The notes under the pieces were generated by a model. That model was not told the DNA's origin and searched no databases. It worked only from the letters and a program-made list of their open reading frames with translations. This document shows positions 22,291 to 33,320 of a stretch of 64,000 nt of DNA, in pieces; position 1 is the stretch's first letter, and each line of letters starts with the position of its first letter. Where the stretch lies: assembly GCA_036417435.1 (NCBI GenBank), contig CM070918.1:32247523-32311522 (forward strand). Direction: 5' to 3'. The DNA is from Inia geoffrensis (Eukaryota; Chordata; Mammalia; Artiodactyla; Iniidae). A program made the translations under genes and the position numbers.

Positions 22291-22909
22291 CAAAGCCCCA
22301 AAGAGGTGAAGGGGCTGTGAAGCCACACAACCTCATAGTGACAGATGCAGAGGAAAAACATTCGGGTGCCAGAGCTTACAAAGACTGCAGGAGAGCCAGC
22401 AGCTAGAGCTGACTTCTCTGGGGTCCTTGAAGGGAGCTTTGGACCCTTATAGACTGAAAAACATTCAGAGGGAGTAAACTTGAGCCAGTTCCCCTCTACG
22501 TGGCAGCGTCTAAGTCTGCGTGCGTCTGGTAAGCCCGATGCAGTGCTGAGCGGCTCTGAAGCTCATTGGTCTCAGCCAAAGAACAATCTGGCTTCTGAGG
22601 TGTGTTTGCTAGCAGCTCAGATTACACCTTCCACTTGAAGAGCGAAGCTGGGACAGATGCCAAACCCACTGCAAGCCACTCTGGTCCTTAAAACGGCACT
22701 TACAGGGGCTGTAGAAAATATAAGCTGGATCAATCACTCAAAATAGAAGAGCAATCCTAATCGTAAAATTCTCATTCAGCTCAATTCAATAGACAGCAAC
22801 AAAGGGACTAATCCTTGTCAGCTCTGTCATCACCCAGCTAAAATAAATACGTGTAATAAAGATATATCTATAGATAGAATTGATATGCAGATATCATATA
22901 TACACACAA
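22291..22909. other. Unassigned sequence
   Basis: No gene or named repeat. The text at 22860-22920 is AT-rich ('gatatatctatagatagaat'). Confidence 0.5.
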
Positions 22910-24370
22910 ATATATACAAATAATAAGTATGCAGCTCAAAAAGTTATCACTAACTGAACACACCAGTGTAACGAGCACCCAGATTTTAATTAATTTATTT
23001 ATTTTTGCTGTGTTGGGTCTTCGTTTCTGCGCGAGGGCTTTCTCTAGTTGTGGCAAGCGGGGGCCACTCTTCATCACGGTGCGTGGGCCTCTCACTGTTG
23101 TGGCCTCTTCCGTTGCGGAGCATAGGCTCCGGACCCGCAGGCTCAGCGGCCGTGGCTCATGGGCCTAGTTGCTCCGCGGCATGTGGGATCCTCCCCGACC
23201 AGGGCTCAAACCCGTGTCCCCTGCATTAGCAGGCAGATTCTCAACCACTGCACCACCAGGGAAGCCAGAACACCCAGATTTTAAAAAGACCCTTATCAAC
23301 GTCACAAAAGCCCTTATGTTTCTTTCTAGTCACTCCCCAAGGTTAACACCTATCTTTATTCCAACAGCATAGATTAGTTTTTCCTGTTTTGTATTCTATA
23401 GAAATGGATCATACAGTATGTACTTTTGAGTGGTGTCTTCTTCAATCATTGTGCTTGTGAGATTCATTTCTATTGTTCTGTGTGGTTGTGTATTATTCAG
23501 ACTCAATGTACAATATTCCACTGTGTGACTATACCAACATTTATTTATCTATGTTGCTGTTGATGAACATTTGGGTAGTTTCCACTTTGTGGCTATTACA
23601 GATTGCGCTCCTATACACACTTTAGTACATACCTTTGGTGATTACAGGTGTGAATTTCTCTTGAGTATATGCCCAGGAGTAGAACGCTGTGTTGTGGAAT
23701 ATATATAAGTTCAGCTTTAGTAGTTATTGCTAACAGTTTTCCAAAGTGGCTGTACGTCTATTTGCACTCTCACTAACAGCGTTCCAGTTGTCCCATGACT
23801 TTAGGAACTCCTGGAATTTTTTGTCTTTTTCCATTTTAGTCATTATGGCTGGTGTGTAAGTGGTATTGCATGGTCATTTTAATCTTTGTATTCTGGATGA
23901 CTAGTGACATGTTTCACTTTTTCATATGTCATTGGTCATTTGGATACCCTCTTCTGTGAATTATCTGGTCAAATGCTTTGCTCATTTTTCTATTAGGTTG
24001 TCTTTCTCTTCCATACAGATTTGCAGGAGTTTTAAGTATATTTTTGTTGTGAGTCTTTTGTGGATATACACAATGTTTGGAGGGTTGCCTTTTTACTCTA
24101 TGTGTCTTTCCATGGATGGAAGTTCTCAATCTTAAATTACTCCAATTTATCAATAGATTTTCCTTAATGACTAGCAACTTCTGTGCCCTGTTTAAAAACT
24201 CTTTACCTACTCCAAGGTCATGGATATTTTCTCTTGTTTTCCTCCAAAGGTGTTACTGTGTTGCCTCTCATACTTAGGTCTACAATCTATATGGAATTAA
24301 TTTTTCATATGGTGTGAGATAAAGGTCAAAATACATTTTTTCCATATGAATATTCAAATTAAACCTAACA
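22910..24370 (-). mobile_element. Old LINE-1 3' half, split by a SINE
   Basis: The 3' UTR text 'actaactgaacacaccagtg' and 'gagcacccagatttt' is interrupted by a SINE. It resumes with 'gtcactccccaaggttaaca', 'aaatggatcatacagtatgt', 'gttgctgttgatgaacattt', 'ttttccaaagtggctgtacg' and 'gtcaaatgctttgctcattt' up to ORF2 text. It is an L1M-type copy with broken frames. Confidence 0.9.
22989..23270 (-). mobile_element. CHR-type tRNA SINE
   Basis: The reverse strand begins 'cttccctggtggtgcagtgg' and carries a tRNA-like B box, then the GC-rich body and an A-rich tail (plus-strand T-rich end at 22989). A 13-base target duplication, cacccagatttta, is exact at 22976-22988 and 23271-23283. It sits inside an old L1. 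Confidence 0.95.
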
Positions 24371-24649
24371 AGTTTTTTTTGCTTTACATCTAACAAGCTT
24401 TAATACTGAGGGAAGACCAACAGAGTTTTTAAAGAAGCCAGCAGGGGATATATAGAGAAAATCTGATTAATCTAAAACATAACATTAGGGCAGGAGAAGA
24501 GTCTTCGTATTTATATGATCATCTTGAAGGCTTTGTACAAAGATCCTCTAAGATGAAGCTAAGTCTGCCTTTTCAGTCTAATGACCCATCACGTTCCATA
24601 CAAACCATAACATGCAGTGACTAATAGTGGCTGCCCACTCACCACATGC
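24371..24649. other. Unassigned sequence
   Basis: No gene or repeat recognised. Confidence 0.45.
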
Positions 24650-24985
24650 TTCGTTGTGTTGCCGCACGTTTGCACATGCTATTCTCCATCTGGGATGACT
24701 TCCCTGTCTCTTGTTCATGACCTGTTACGCCTTAAGACTGTTCTCCAATGGCCCCTTGTCTATGAAGAGGTCCCTGATTCTGTTCCCACAACAGTTTCTC
24801 CCATCATATAACTTGCCTGCTTCTGTGATAGCAGTTATTTTACCGTTTTAATTCTCTGCCTCACTTCCATTAGACCGTGAACTCTTTGAAGGCAGAGATG
24901 GTGTTTTATGTTGGTATCTCCACCATTCAGCACAGTGATTGGCCCATATAAGGTAACTTAATTTGGTTCTGGTTTGATTAATGTT
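24650..24985 (+). repeat. L2 LINE 3' region
   Basis: 'tgcacatgctattctccatc', 'tatgaagaggtccctgattc', 'gtgaactctttgaaggcaga' and 'tcagcacagtgattggccca' lie in forward L2 order and end near 'gttgaataaa'. Confidence 0.85.
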
Positions 24986-25095
24986 GAATAAATCAAACTA
25001 ATGGGAATGCCATCAAAAGAGGCATTAGAAGATAAAAATGGGACCATGACATGTCTTAGAAAGTAGAAAAGATGATAAACATGAGGTCTATGGTA

Positions 25096-25440
25096 TGGGA
25101 ATAAAGACGTAGACCTACTAGAGAATGGACTTGAGGATATGGGGAGGGGGAAGGGTAAGCTGTGACAAAGCGAGAGAGTGGCATGGACATATACACTACC
25201 AAACGTAAAATAGATAGCCAGTGGGAAGCAGCCGCATAGCACAGGGAGATCAGCTTGGTGCTTTGTGACCACCTAGAGGGGTGGTATAGGTAGGGTGGGA
25301 GGGAGGGAGATGCAAGAGGGAAGAGATATGGGGGTATATGTATATGTATAGCTGATTCACTTTGTTATAAAGCAGAAACTAACATACCATTGTAAAGCAG
25401 TTATACTCCAATAAAGATGTTAAAAATAAATAAATAAATA
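25096..25440 (+). mobile_element. Young LINE-1 3' end with target duplication
   Basis: The segment has 'gtagacctactagagaatgg', 'agcacagggagatcagcttg', 'tttgttataaagcagaaact' and 'gcagttatactccaataaag' and ends in a TAAA-rich tail. The exact 12-base duplication aggtctatggta lies at 25084-25095 and 25441-25452. It is 345 bases long and strongly 5'-truncated. The same L1 subfamily recurs reversed at 36.9 and 56.2 kb. Confidence 0.95.
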
Positions 25441-25452
25441 AGGTCTATGGTA

Positions 25453-25995
25453 ATATTACCCTTTTTGAACAAGAGAGGAAACTAATGGCAGAGGCAAAGG
25501 AGGAGGATTAAAGAAAAGAAAGAGACGTCTGGTTTTATCCAGGAGGGAGTAACACTCACCATAATTTGCTATAAAACTGAATAAAATATGCAAGACATCT
25601 ATTTTCAAACATTGGACAAAATGCAGCATGGGAATGTGAGAAAACAGAGAGGTGAGCCCCATGTTTACTGTACTCTGTAGAGGGACATTTTCCTGACCAT
25701 GGCACAGGAAGGTGAAGCCCAAGGCAAACAGGATGGTTCTGCTGAGTTGAGGAGACCGAGATTAGAATTTGAGACCAAGAAAGCAACTGGAACTTGGAGG
25801 ACAGGGCTCTGAAGAAGAGACAGTCTCTAGAAGCTTGTACGGAGAAGCCCTGTGTGTGCTTGATTAAAAGTTGGACCACACTGAAGAGGGCAAGACTCCA
25901 TTAGGTCTAGCAGAAAACAATTACTATGCCATGGAGATATACTCAAGGTGGAATGGACATATTCAAGGTCACACAGTAAGTTCATTGCCAGGAAA
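25453..25995. other. Unassigned sequence
   Basis: No gene or named repeat. The overlapping minus-strand frames at 25456-26081 show no domain. Confidence 0.5.
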
Positions 25996-26008
25996 AAACT
26001 CAACACTT

Positions 26009-26195
26009 GAGCAGGCCTCTCACTGTTGTGGCCTCTCCTGTTGTGGAGCACAGGCTCCGGATGCACAGGCCCAGCGGCCATGGCTCACGGGCCCAGCCGC
26101 TCCGCGGCATGTGAGATCCTCCCAGACCGGAGCCCGAACCCATGCCCCCTGCATCGGCAGGCGGACTCTCAACCACTGCGCCACCAGGGAAGCCC
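26009..26195 (-). mobile_element. CHR-type tRNA SINE lacking its 3' tail
   Basis: The reverse strand starts 'gcttccctggtggcgcagtg' and keeps the body up to 'cagtgagaggcc', but the last bases and the A tail are missing. It is flanked by a 13-base duplication with one mismatch (aaactcaacactt at 25996-26008, aaactcagcactt at 26196-26208). A tail-less copy with target duplication is unusual. Confidence 0.9.
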
Positions 26196-26224
26196 AAACT
26201 CAGCACTTTTTAAAGGAAGACATC

Positions 26225-27640
26225 GTAATTCAGATGCCTTAAAATATATCATTACCTAGCATACAATAAAAATGTATTAAACATGTGAAGAAACAAGAAA
26301 ATGGGACCCATAATCAAGAAGAAACCCATCGTTAGAAACAGGCACCAAGAGGGACTTCCCTGGTGGCTCAGTGGTTAAGAATCCACCTGCCAATGCAGGG
26401 GACATGGGTTTGAGCCCTGATCCAGGAAGATCCCACACGCTGCAGAGCAACTAAGCCTAAGCACCACAACTACTGAGCCTGTGCTCTAGAGTCCTCGAGC
26501 CACAATTACTGAGCCCACACGCCTACAGCCCATGCTCCACAACAAGAGAAGCCACCGCAACGAGAAGCCTGCACACCACAATGAAGAGTAGCCCCCGCTC
26601 GCCACAACTAGTTAAAGCCCGTGTGCAGCAACGAAGACCCAATGCGGCCAAAAAAAAATAAACAGAAAAGAAAAATAAAGAAACGGGCACTGAGATAACT
26701 AAGATGTTGGAATAATACGGGAGGACTTTAAAGCAACTATTAGAAATATATTCAAAGACATAAAAGAAAAATATGGTCCTACTAAGTAATGTTTACTTAA
26801 GATAGAAAAATCTTAGGGGGAAATGGAGGCTAAAAAAAAAAACTAATTGGAAATTCCATAATTGAAAAGTATAACATCCGAAATGGGAAATTAACTGGAT
26901 GAACTGGACAATAGAACAGGAAAGTGGTCACTGACCTTTAAAACAGGATAATAGCAATTATCTAATAAAACAATTACATATTTTAAAAATTGAAAAATTA
27001 ACAGAGCCCCAGTGACCTAAGGGACAATAGCAAGTATCTTGATGTGACACATGTGTGATTACAGTACCAGAAAGGGAGGAGAGATTGAGAATGGGGCACA
27101 AAAGGTTTTTTTTTTTTTTTTTAATAATGATGTAAAAATTTTCCAAATTTAATGAAAAAATGAGATTTAAGAAGGTCAAAAAACCCTACACAAGACAAAT
27201 GCAAAGAAACCACAACTTAGGGACATCAGACTCAAATTCCTGAAAATGAACATTAAAAAATAAAAATCCCAAAACAGCTAACGAAAAATGACATATTACA
27301 CAGATAAAAATAATATCAATGTTAGGCAACTTCTTATAAAAAATAAAGGTAGCCAGAAGACAATAGGATAATATATTTTCAATGCTGAGAGAAAATGCTG
27401 TCAAACCAGAATTTTATATGCAGAAAAATATACCTTTAAACAGTTAAGGTGAAATAAAGACACCATCAGATAGAAGTTGAGACAGTTTGTCAGCAACAGA
27501 CATGTGTTTCAATAAATACTGAAGGTAGTTCTTCAGGCTGAATGAACATGACCCATGTAGAAATTCGGAAAAGGTGAATATGAAAGTGAATATAAAAGAT
27601 TAGATTTCTAAGGAAATTAAAAGAGGAAGGGGAGAAGGAA
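26225..27640 (+). mobile_element. Old LINE-1 or HAL1 5' part (ORF1 region), split by a SINE
   Basis: Forward landmarks are 'gacccataatcaagaagaaa', 'ggactttaaagcaactatta', 'cagagccccagtgacctaag', 'cagtaccagaaagggagg', 'gctgtcaaaccagaatttta' and 'gcaacagacatgtgtttc'. These follow the order of L1/HAL1 ORF1 and the start of the next region. Stops and indels break the frame. A SINE interrupts it at 26346-26678. Confidence 0.8.
26346..26678 (+). mobile_element. Full-length CHR-1-like tRNA SINE
   Basis: It starts 'gggacttccctggtggctca' and has the longer body with repeated 'cacaactactgagcc' units and an A-rich tail. The 12-base duplication agaaacRggcac lies at 26334-26345 and 26679-26690. It is inserted in the L1 ORF1 remnant. 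Confidence 0.95.
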
Positions 27641-27674
27641 TGGAGAAGAGTAATGAAGTAAAAATCATATGCGA

Positions 27675-27880
27675 TCAGAGAAGTTTAGAACAAATCCCAG
27701 CTCTACCACTTATAAACCATATGATCATGGATAACTTACTTAACTACTCCAAGCCATTTCCTTCATCCATTACTGGGTTAATAACACTTACCTCTCTATG
27801 GTGGTTAAGAAATTGGAGAGAGGTTCACACAGTGCTTAGCACATTGTTCGGGGCATAATGGGCACTCAGTGACTGGAGCT
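27675..27880 (+). repeat. MIR SINE
   Basis: 'aatcccagctctaccactta', 'taacttacttaactactcca' and 'cacagtgcttagcacattg' give a forward MIR. It follows the L1 remnant. Confidence 0.85.
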
Positions 27881-27944
27881 GTCCCTATGGTGGTTGTTAG
27901 GCGTTACATAAGAAGAGTCAACAATTGAAGTTTATTACATTGAT

Positions 27945-28105
27945 CAAGTTACCTAATCTATGATAACCTACTGTATGTTTTAAAAACTGAGACAAACATG
28001 GTCCTATATTATGAGATTGTTGCAAGAATTAAGTGAAATAACACGTTTAAGACATTTAGCAAAATGATTGACATATAAAAATGATCAAAATATTTGTTAT
28101 TAAAA
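27945..28105 (+). repeat. Probable MIR SINE fragment
   Basis: 'tgatcaagttacctaatcta', 'gagattgttgcaagaattaa' and 'gacatttagcaaaatgattg' follow MIR order but are diverged. Confidence 0.55.
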
Positions 28106-28207
28106 AAACTCGAAATTCACTGCCTTGCCTAAATCAAGGGTGTCTAAAGTTTTAATAATTTCCCCTTTCCTTTACATTTCTCTTTCTTTTTAAAATAAAC
28201 ATCACAG

Positions 28208-28398
28208 GACTTCCCTGGCAGTCCAGTGGTTAAGACTTCTCCTTCCAATGCAGGGGGTACGGGTTCGATCCCTGGTCGGAGAGCTAAGATTCCACATGCC
28301 TCGTGGCCAAAAAACTAAAATGTAAAACAGAAACAATAATGTAACAGAATCAATAAAGACTTTAAAAGTGGTCCACATCAAACAAACAAACAAAATCT
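28208..28398 (+). mobile_element. tRNA SINE, short-body form with a distinct tail
   Basis: The tRNA head 'gacttccctggcagtccagt' and B box 'gggttcgatccctgg' are followed by 'gaatcaataaagactttaaa' and 'gtggtccacatcaaac'. This tail is shared by a related cetartiodactyl SINE branch. An 18-base duplication with one mismatch lies at 28190-28207 and 28399-28416. Confidence 0.9.
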
Positions 28399-28588
28399 TT
28401 AAAATAAAAATCACAGATGCTCATAGTATTCATGTTGGTTTCATCGACTTCAGTCTATATATTCAGAAACATTAAATTTCAAAAAATTGCAGATCCCAGC
28501 GCCACATACTTTATTTTAAAATCTCCAGAAAATGTGTGCCTAAGATGCAAATGGATTTTAAAGTATGTATGAAAAAAAAAAAAAAAAA

Positions 28589-28781
28589 GGGCTTCCCTGG
28601 TGGCGCAGTGGTTGAGAGTCTGCCTGCCTATGCAGGGGACGCGAGTTCGTGCCCCGCTCTGGGAAAATCCCACATGCCGCGGGGCGGCTGGGCCCGTGAG
28701 CCATGGCCGCTGAGCCTGCGCGTTCGGAGCTTATGCTCCGTGACCGGGAGAGGCCACAGCGGTGAGAGGCCCGCGTACCGT

Positions 28782-28806
<25 letters not shown>
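28589..28806 (+). mobile_element. CHR-2-like tRNA SINE with A-tracts on both sides
   Basis: It has 'ggcttccctggtggcgcagt', B box 'gagttcgtgcccc', the body, and a tail of about 28 A. A 14-base duplication with one mismatch (aaagtatgtaYgaa) is at 28560-28573 and 28807-28820. Seventeen A residues (28572-28588) stand between the left duplication and the SINE start. Confidence 0.95.
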
Positions 28807-28812
<6 letters not shown>

Positions 28813-28820
28813 TGTACGAA

Positions 28821-29657
28821 CTTTTGTCAATGACTAAAGCCGCAGTGCATTCTACATTATTTCCCAAACTTTACTCTTTTGCTTACCACCTTCATCAATG
28901 TTGCAATTATTTGCTCAATATCTTTCAATTAATTTCAAAAGGCAACTTGGGGTACCACAATATATGGAGTACTAGTATCTGAACATAAATAGAAAATATG
29001 CATTAAAAATGGAATTCAAGCAAAACAGTGTTGTTACAATTTAGCTACAAACTATTGCTTTCCAGAGACTTTGAACCTGAGGCTTGCTCTGTCTTTGTTG
29101 AGAGTGAGAAAGAGAAAGAGCTTGAGAGAGAAATTGATTAGCAAATGTTACAGAGGCTTTAAATAGACTAACTCCTGAGAAGTTCTTTTTGTTGAAATCT
29201 CAAGGAAGGAAACAACTTAAAAAGAAATAACTTTCTCAAGGTGCAACTCAGTTTCACTAATGATCTGTTCCCAGAATTTTATTCTCCCATATATTAAAAA
29301 ATGGAAATAATAATAACCTACCTCACAGGTTTGAGCTAAATGATAGGCAAAATAAAACATGGAGGGTTCTCAGCCCAGGGCCACTTACATTTTCCATTTG
29401 CATGTTGAAACTGAGAATGAAGAGGTACTCCTAAGAAGAGGAAGTCACCATGGTCTACAATTTTAACTTGCTAGTAGACTTTTTTTTTTAATTTTAAAAT
29501 TTCTGAACAAAATGTAGAAATCAGATTCATTACTAAAAGATATTAAGAGCAGCATTCCCTGACACATGGTTTCTGCAATCATTATTCTATCTCTGTTACT
29601 CTCCTTGGGGGAGAGATAGTGTCTTTTACTTTCAGTCTCTCTCTCTCCCTCTTTTTC

Positions 29658-29663
<6 letters not shown>
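28821..29663. other. Unassigned AT-rich sequence
   Basis: No gene or named repeat recognised. Confidence 0.5.

Positions 29664-29703
<40 letters not shown>
29664..29703 (+). repeat. (CA)n microsatellite
   Basis: About 20 CA units, followed to about 29743 by CCACC/CCCCA-rich sequence. The minus-strand frame at 29463-29732 is only a read-through of this repeat. Confidence 0.95.
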
Positions 29704-29705
<2 letters not shown>

Positions 29706-29744
29706 CACCACGACCACCCCCACCCCCACCACACCACCACCCCA

Positions 29745-31379
29745 ATGAGCAATTAATTAATACTTGTATATTGTGGAAGTTTCCTTGAAGACATAAAGCC
29801 CCAGGTCTATCTCATTTTCAAAAGACCTTATGTCTATGTGGCACTGGTCATTTCTCTAGGTTAATAATGAAAACTTTGGTTCTATTGAAAATAATTCCTA
29901 GTAGCAAATTAAAGAAAACTTTTTAGTAAATTTGAATTTAGGAAAACTTCAAAAAAAATAGGACCATAAACCCCTAGAGATAATGATGTATTTATTCCTG
30001 GTAGAAGAGTCTAAAACTCACTTATATTAACACTACATCTTTCTCTTCCACTGACATGAGCTGTTAATTAATTGCACTTATTGCAATCAAGAACAATAAA
30101 GAACAAGGAACATAAAAAGAGAATGTTGTCAAATAGTCACCATACTTCAGGCATAATGTTTTTTTCACTTTCATCAGACCTTTATAATCTAGCAGATATG
30201 TTAATATTTATGGAGTGCTTATAGAAGAAATCTGTTAGAATTTATAAATAATAAAACTAATGTCTCTTTAAAAAGTAAATCAAGAATCCCATCATAAAGT
30301 TGCCCATAATTTACAGCAGCAATAAAACACCAGAAAAGCAGTAAGCAAACAGGATTATATTCCACTATTCAGACAATCTAACTACCTCAAAGTGTTTTTG
30401 GCTTTTTTTTTTTTACAATGAAAAAAAAAATGTTTTGGCAACCCAACTCATAGGACTCTTTTCATCAATCTGTATGGGGTCATAAGTGATTATATATACA
30501 TAGCAATTCATGCTAAGAGATTTTCTTTTCCCCTGATTTGAGCCTGGGATATTAGGTTTCCTAATATATTATTCAGGATTATAGTCTATATTCCAAACTG
30601 AGACTTATTTTGTGCTATTTTATCAGTTTTTAGTATTAAGATTAGGCAAACTTCTTAATTATGCAGACTTCTATTTCTATTCTTAAGTAACATGTTGACT
30701 GAATATTTTCTGATGTTGTCCTAGCAAATACAAATCCTCTACTGCTCAAAAATTCCTGGAAGGGGGAAGGGAAATACAATGCCTAAAAAATTCTTTTTAG
30801 CATCAAAAGATAAAGGAAGTAAAAAATATTAAAAGTTGTTGATACAAATATTTTTTTCTGTACTAGAGTAGTGATAAACAAATAAAAGCATTTCACTATG
30901 TACCAGTAGACCTGAACTCTGGTTAAGTTTAGCTTTTCTTGTCTTTTATTCAAAAATATAATTTCTCTCCCTCTAGATTATTGAAGTCTTGTTTTGATGA
31001 TAACCGTGTTCCTGAGAATAAGGAAGTTAGCTTTCTGTTCAAAATGCAACATTTTCAAACCCCTGTCTTAAGAACTGAACTGGACCAACTGAAGAGCTGA
31101 TGTGAATTGAATTACTGAAGTCTGTGAGTCACATAGGTTGAAAAAAGATCACAATTTGATGTTGTTCACTTAGTGAACACATACTACCTACAAGCTGCTG
31201 AGAAAGGAATAGTAATTTCAATATCAGCCAGTGTTTATGTTGTTTTCATTTTTATTTTTGTTTGGATTTTAGCCTTTAATAAGAAACTTACCAAATTACT
31301 TTACAAATGCATTGGAAAATTTTTACTCACTTGAAAAAGGTGTAGTTTTGTTTGTTTTTGTTTTTTCAAGTTTTTACTA
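29745..31379. other. Repeat-poor AT-rich region
   Basis: About 1.6 kb with no gene and no repeat I can name. Short homopolymers occur at 30403-30414 and 30421-30430. Confidence 0.5.
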
Positions 31380-31540
31380 CTATTAAGTATTTGAAATGAG
31401 TTTCTTGCAGACAATATCTATTAGATGGTGCTTTAAAATCCACTTTGTCAATCTCTGCCTTTTAATTGTTGTGTTTAGATCATTTACATTTAAGGTGATT
31501 GCTGATATGTCAGGATTTACGTATGTTCCAAATATGTTCA
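31380..31540 (-). mobile_element. LINE-1 ORF2-region fragment
   Basis: On the plus strand 'gaaatgagtttcttgcagac', 'actttgtcaatctctgcctt' and 'tcatttacatttaaggtgat' are reverse-complement L1 ORF2 text from its 5' half. Confidence 0.75.
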
Positions 31541-31979
31541 TGAATGTCGTTTCAAGGCATTAATGTGATATTAAGCATTGGGAGAAATAATCTTCTGACC
31601 AATCAGATAACAATTTCAAGTTGAGTAATAAATCACATTGTACTTCCCACCAATAGAATAGCCTTTACTCAGCCATGCCCTAATATCACACTCTTGGATT
31701 ATATTGTGAGATGTTTTAAGAAACTGCTAAACAAATCTACTACTTCATTTATTATAAGGATGTTTTTGAGTACATCACCCACTATATTCAGTGTCCACTC
31801 TATAAATGGCAAGTTAAAATTTTATTTTAGGCCTCACAAGGAAGTTTTCTTTCTCCTGAGGAATAAGAATGGATTTTTCAATGAACAAAATGATTTTGAA
31901 AATAGTGTATATTTCACTTTTTGCTAAATTCCGTTAGGCTCAACACCAACTTTTTAACTTTAAAATTATAAGCTTGTAA
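31541..31979. other. Unassigned sequence
   Basis: No repeat recognised. The 77-residue frame at 31694-31927 shows no domain. Confidence 0.45.
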
Positions 31980-32540
31980 TTGATTTACCACCTACGCTTT
32001 GTGTTATCGTGGTTTTCTATTTTATTTCATTCGTTATAAACACCATAAGATGGTGTTATTGTTCCTTTAAGCAGTCAAGAATCTTTCATATATACTCATA
32101 CATGTACCTTTTTAAGAGTTTTTTGTTCCTTCTTGCAGTTCTGTTCTTCTAACTGGAAATATTTCCCTTAGCCTGAGGAGCTTGTTTAACCTTTCACCTT
32201 TTGAACATTGGCACTGTTTCCAGATTTTGCTGCTATGAATGTTTGTTCTCTCTGTTGAGACATATGTTTTCATCCCCCTTGAATAAATATGAGAGTGGAA
32301 TAGCTAGGTTTAATGATAAGTAAGTTTATATTTAACTGTATAAGAAAGTACTAAAGTGTTTTCCAGAATTGCACCATTTTACATTCCCACCCCCAATGTA
32401 TGAGAGTTGTATGAGTGGGTCTGTTTCTATGGGCTAATTTTTCTCTTGATTATGGATCACATTTTCCTGCTCCTTCTCCTGTGTCATATTTTTATTATAT
32501 TCCAGACACTCATATAAAAGAAATTAGAGACTGTAAGTCA
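31980..32540 (-). mobile_element. Old LINE-1 3' fragment
   Basis: 'ttgctgctatgaatgtttgt', 'gagtggaatagctaggttta', 'ttccagaattgcaccatttt' and 'acattcccacccccaatgta' are in reverse L1 order. It differs in region from the piece at 31.4 kb. Confidence 0.75.
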
Positions 32541-33079
32541 GTATTAACTTTCCATTGTCAGAGAAATTGGTTGAGGGACTAATCACGTTGACTCAATCAA
32601 GAATTAAGATGCGTGGTGGCTGGGTTGTAACTAAGTTAGTTTTAGTCTGCCTCTGATTTCAATTGTCTTGAGGGTAGGAAACTGTTTTGTGGTCATCGTT
32701 GGCCCCTTCCTTTAACAGAAATTTTAGTTCTTGACACTGTGAGATTGCAGGTGATTTCACTTTCCTTTCCCAACTCAGTCCCTGGGTGCTTTTGCTGTGC
32801 CAGGACTCAACAAAAGTCCTATGGAGGAAAACTCATGGACAGAGAAAATAATTCCTTGATCCAACCCACCTTTGATAACTATATTATGTTAAAAATGGTT
32901 TATTCATTTTAATTTTCCTTCAGTTCTTATCCCTTAGTCTGTATTTCAAGGCCCTGATTTCTATTTTATTTTATTTCTTATATTCTTTTAAGTTGTTTCA
33001 AATATTTGTTAACCAAGACAGACAGGACCTAAATATATAAATAAATAAAGTTAACCTAAGGTTACTGCATTAATTGTAT
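32541..33079. other. Unassigned sequence
   Basis: Possibly further decayed L1, but I cannot show it. No gene seen. Confidence 0.4.
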
Positions 33080-33095
33080 CACAAAACTGTTTTTT

Positions 33096-33305
33096 TTCTT
33101 TTTTTGTTTTTTTTGCAGTACATGGGCCTCTCACTGTTGTGGCCTCTCCTGTTGCAGAGCACAGGCTCTGGACACACAGGCTCAGCAGTCATGGCTCACG
33201 GGCCCAGCCACTCTGCAGCATGTGGGATCTTCCCAGACCGGGGCACAAACCCATGTCCCCTGCTTCGGCAGGCGGACTCTCAACCAGTGTGCCACCAGGG
33301 AAGCC
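33096..33305 (-). mobile_element. CHR-2-like tRNA SINE
   Basis: A T-rich left end (tail) and the right end 'caccagggaagcc'. The flanks 'cacaaaactgtttttt' (33080-33095) and 'cacaaaatggttttt' (33306-33320) are a decayed duplication. The reverse strand carries A and B boxes. Confidence 0.9.
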
Positions 33306-33320
33306 CACAAAATGGTTTTT

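Noticed and set aside
28536..28982. 148-residue frame starting in poly(A)
   Set aside because: Lysine runs come from the A-tracts and the rest is SINE sequence.
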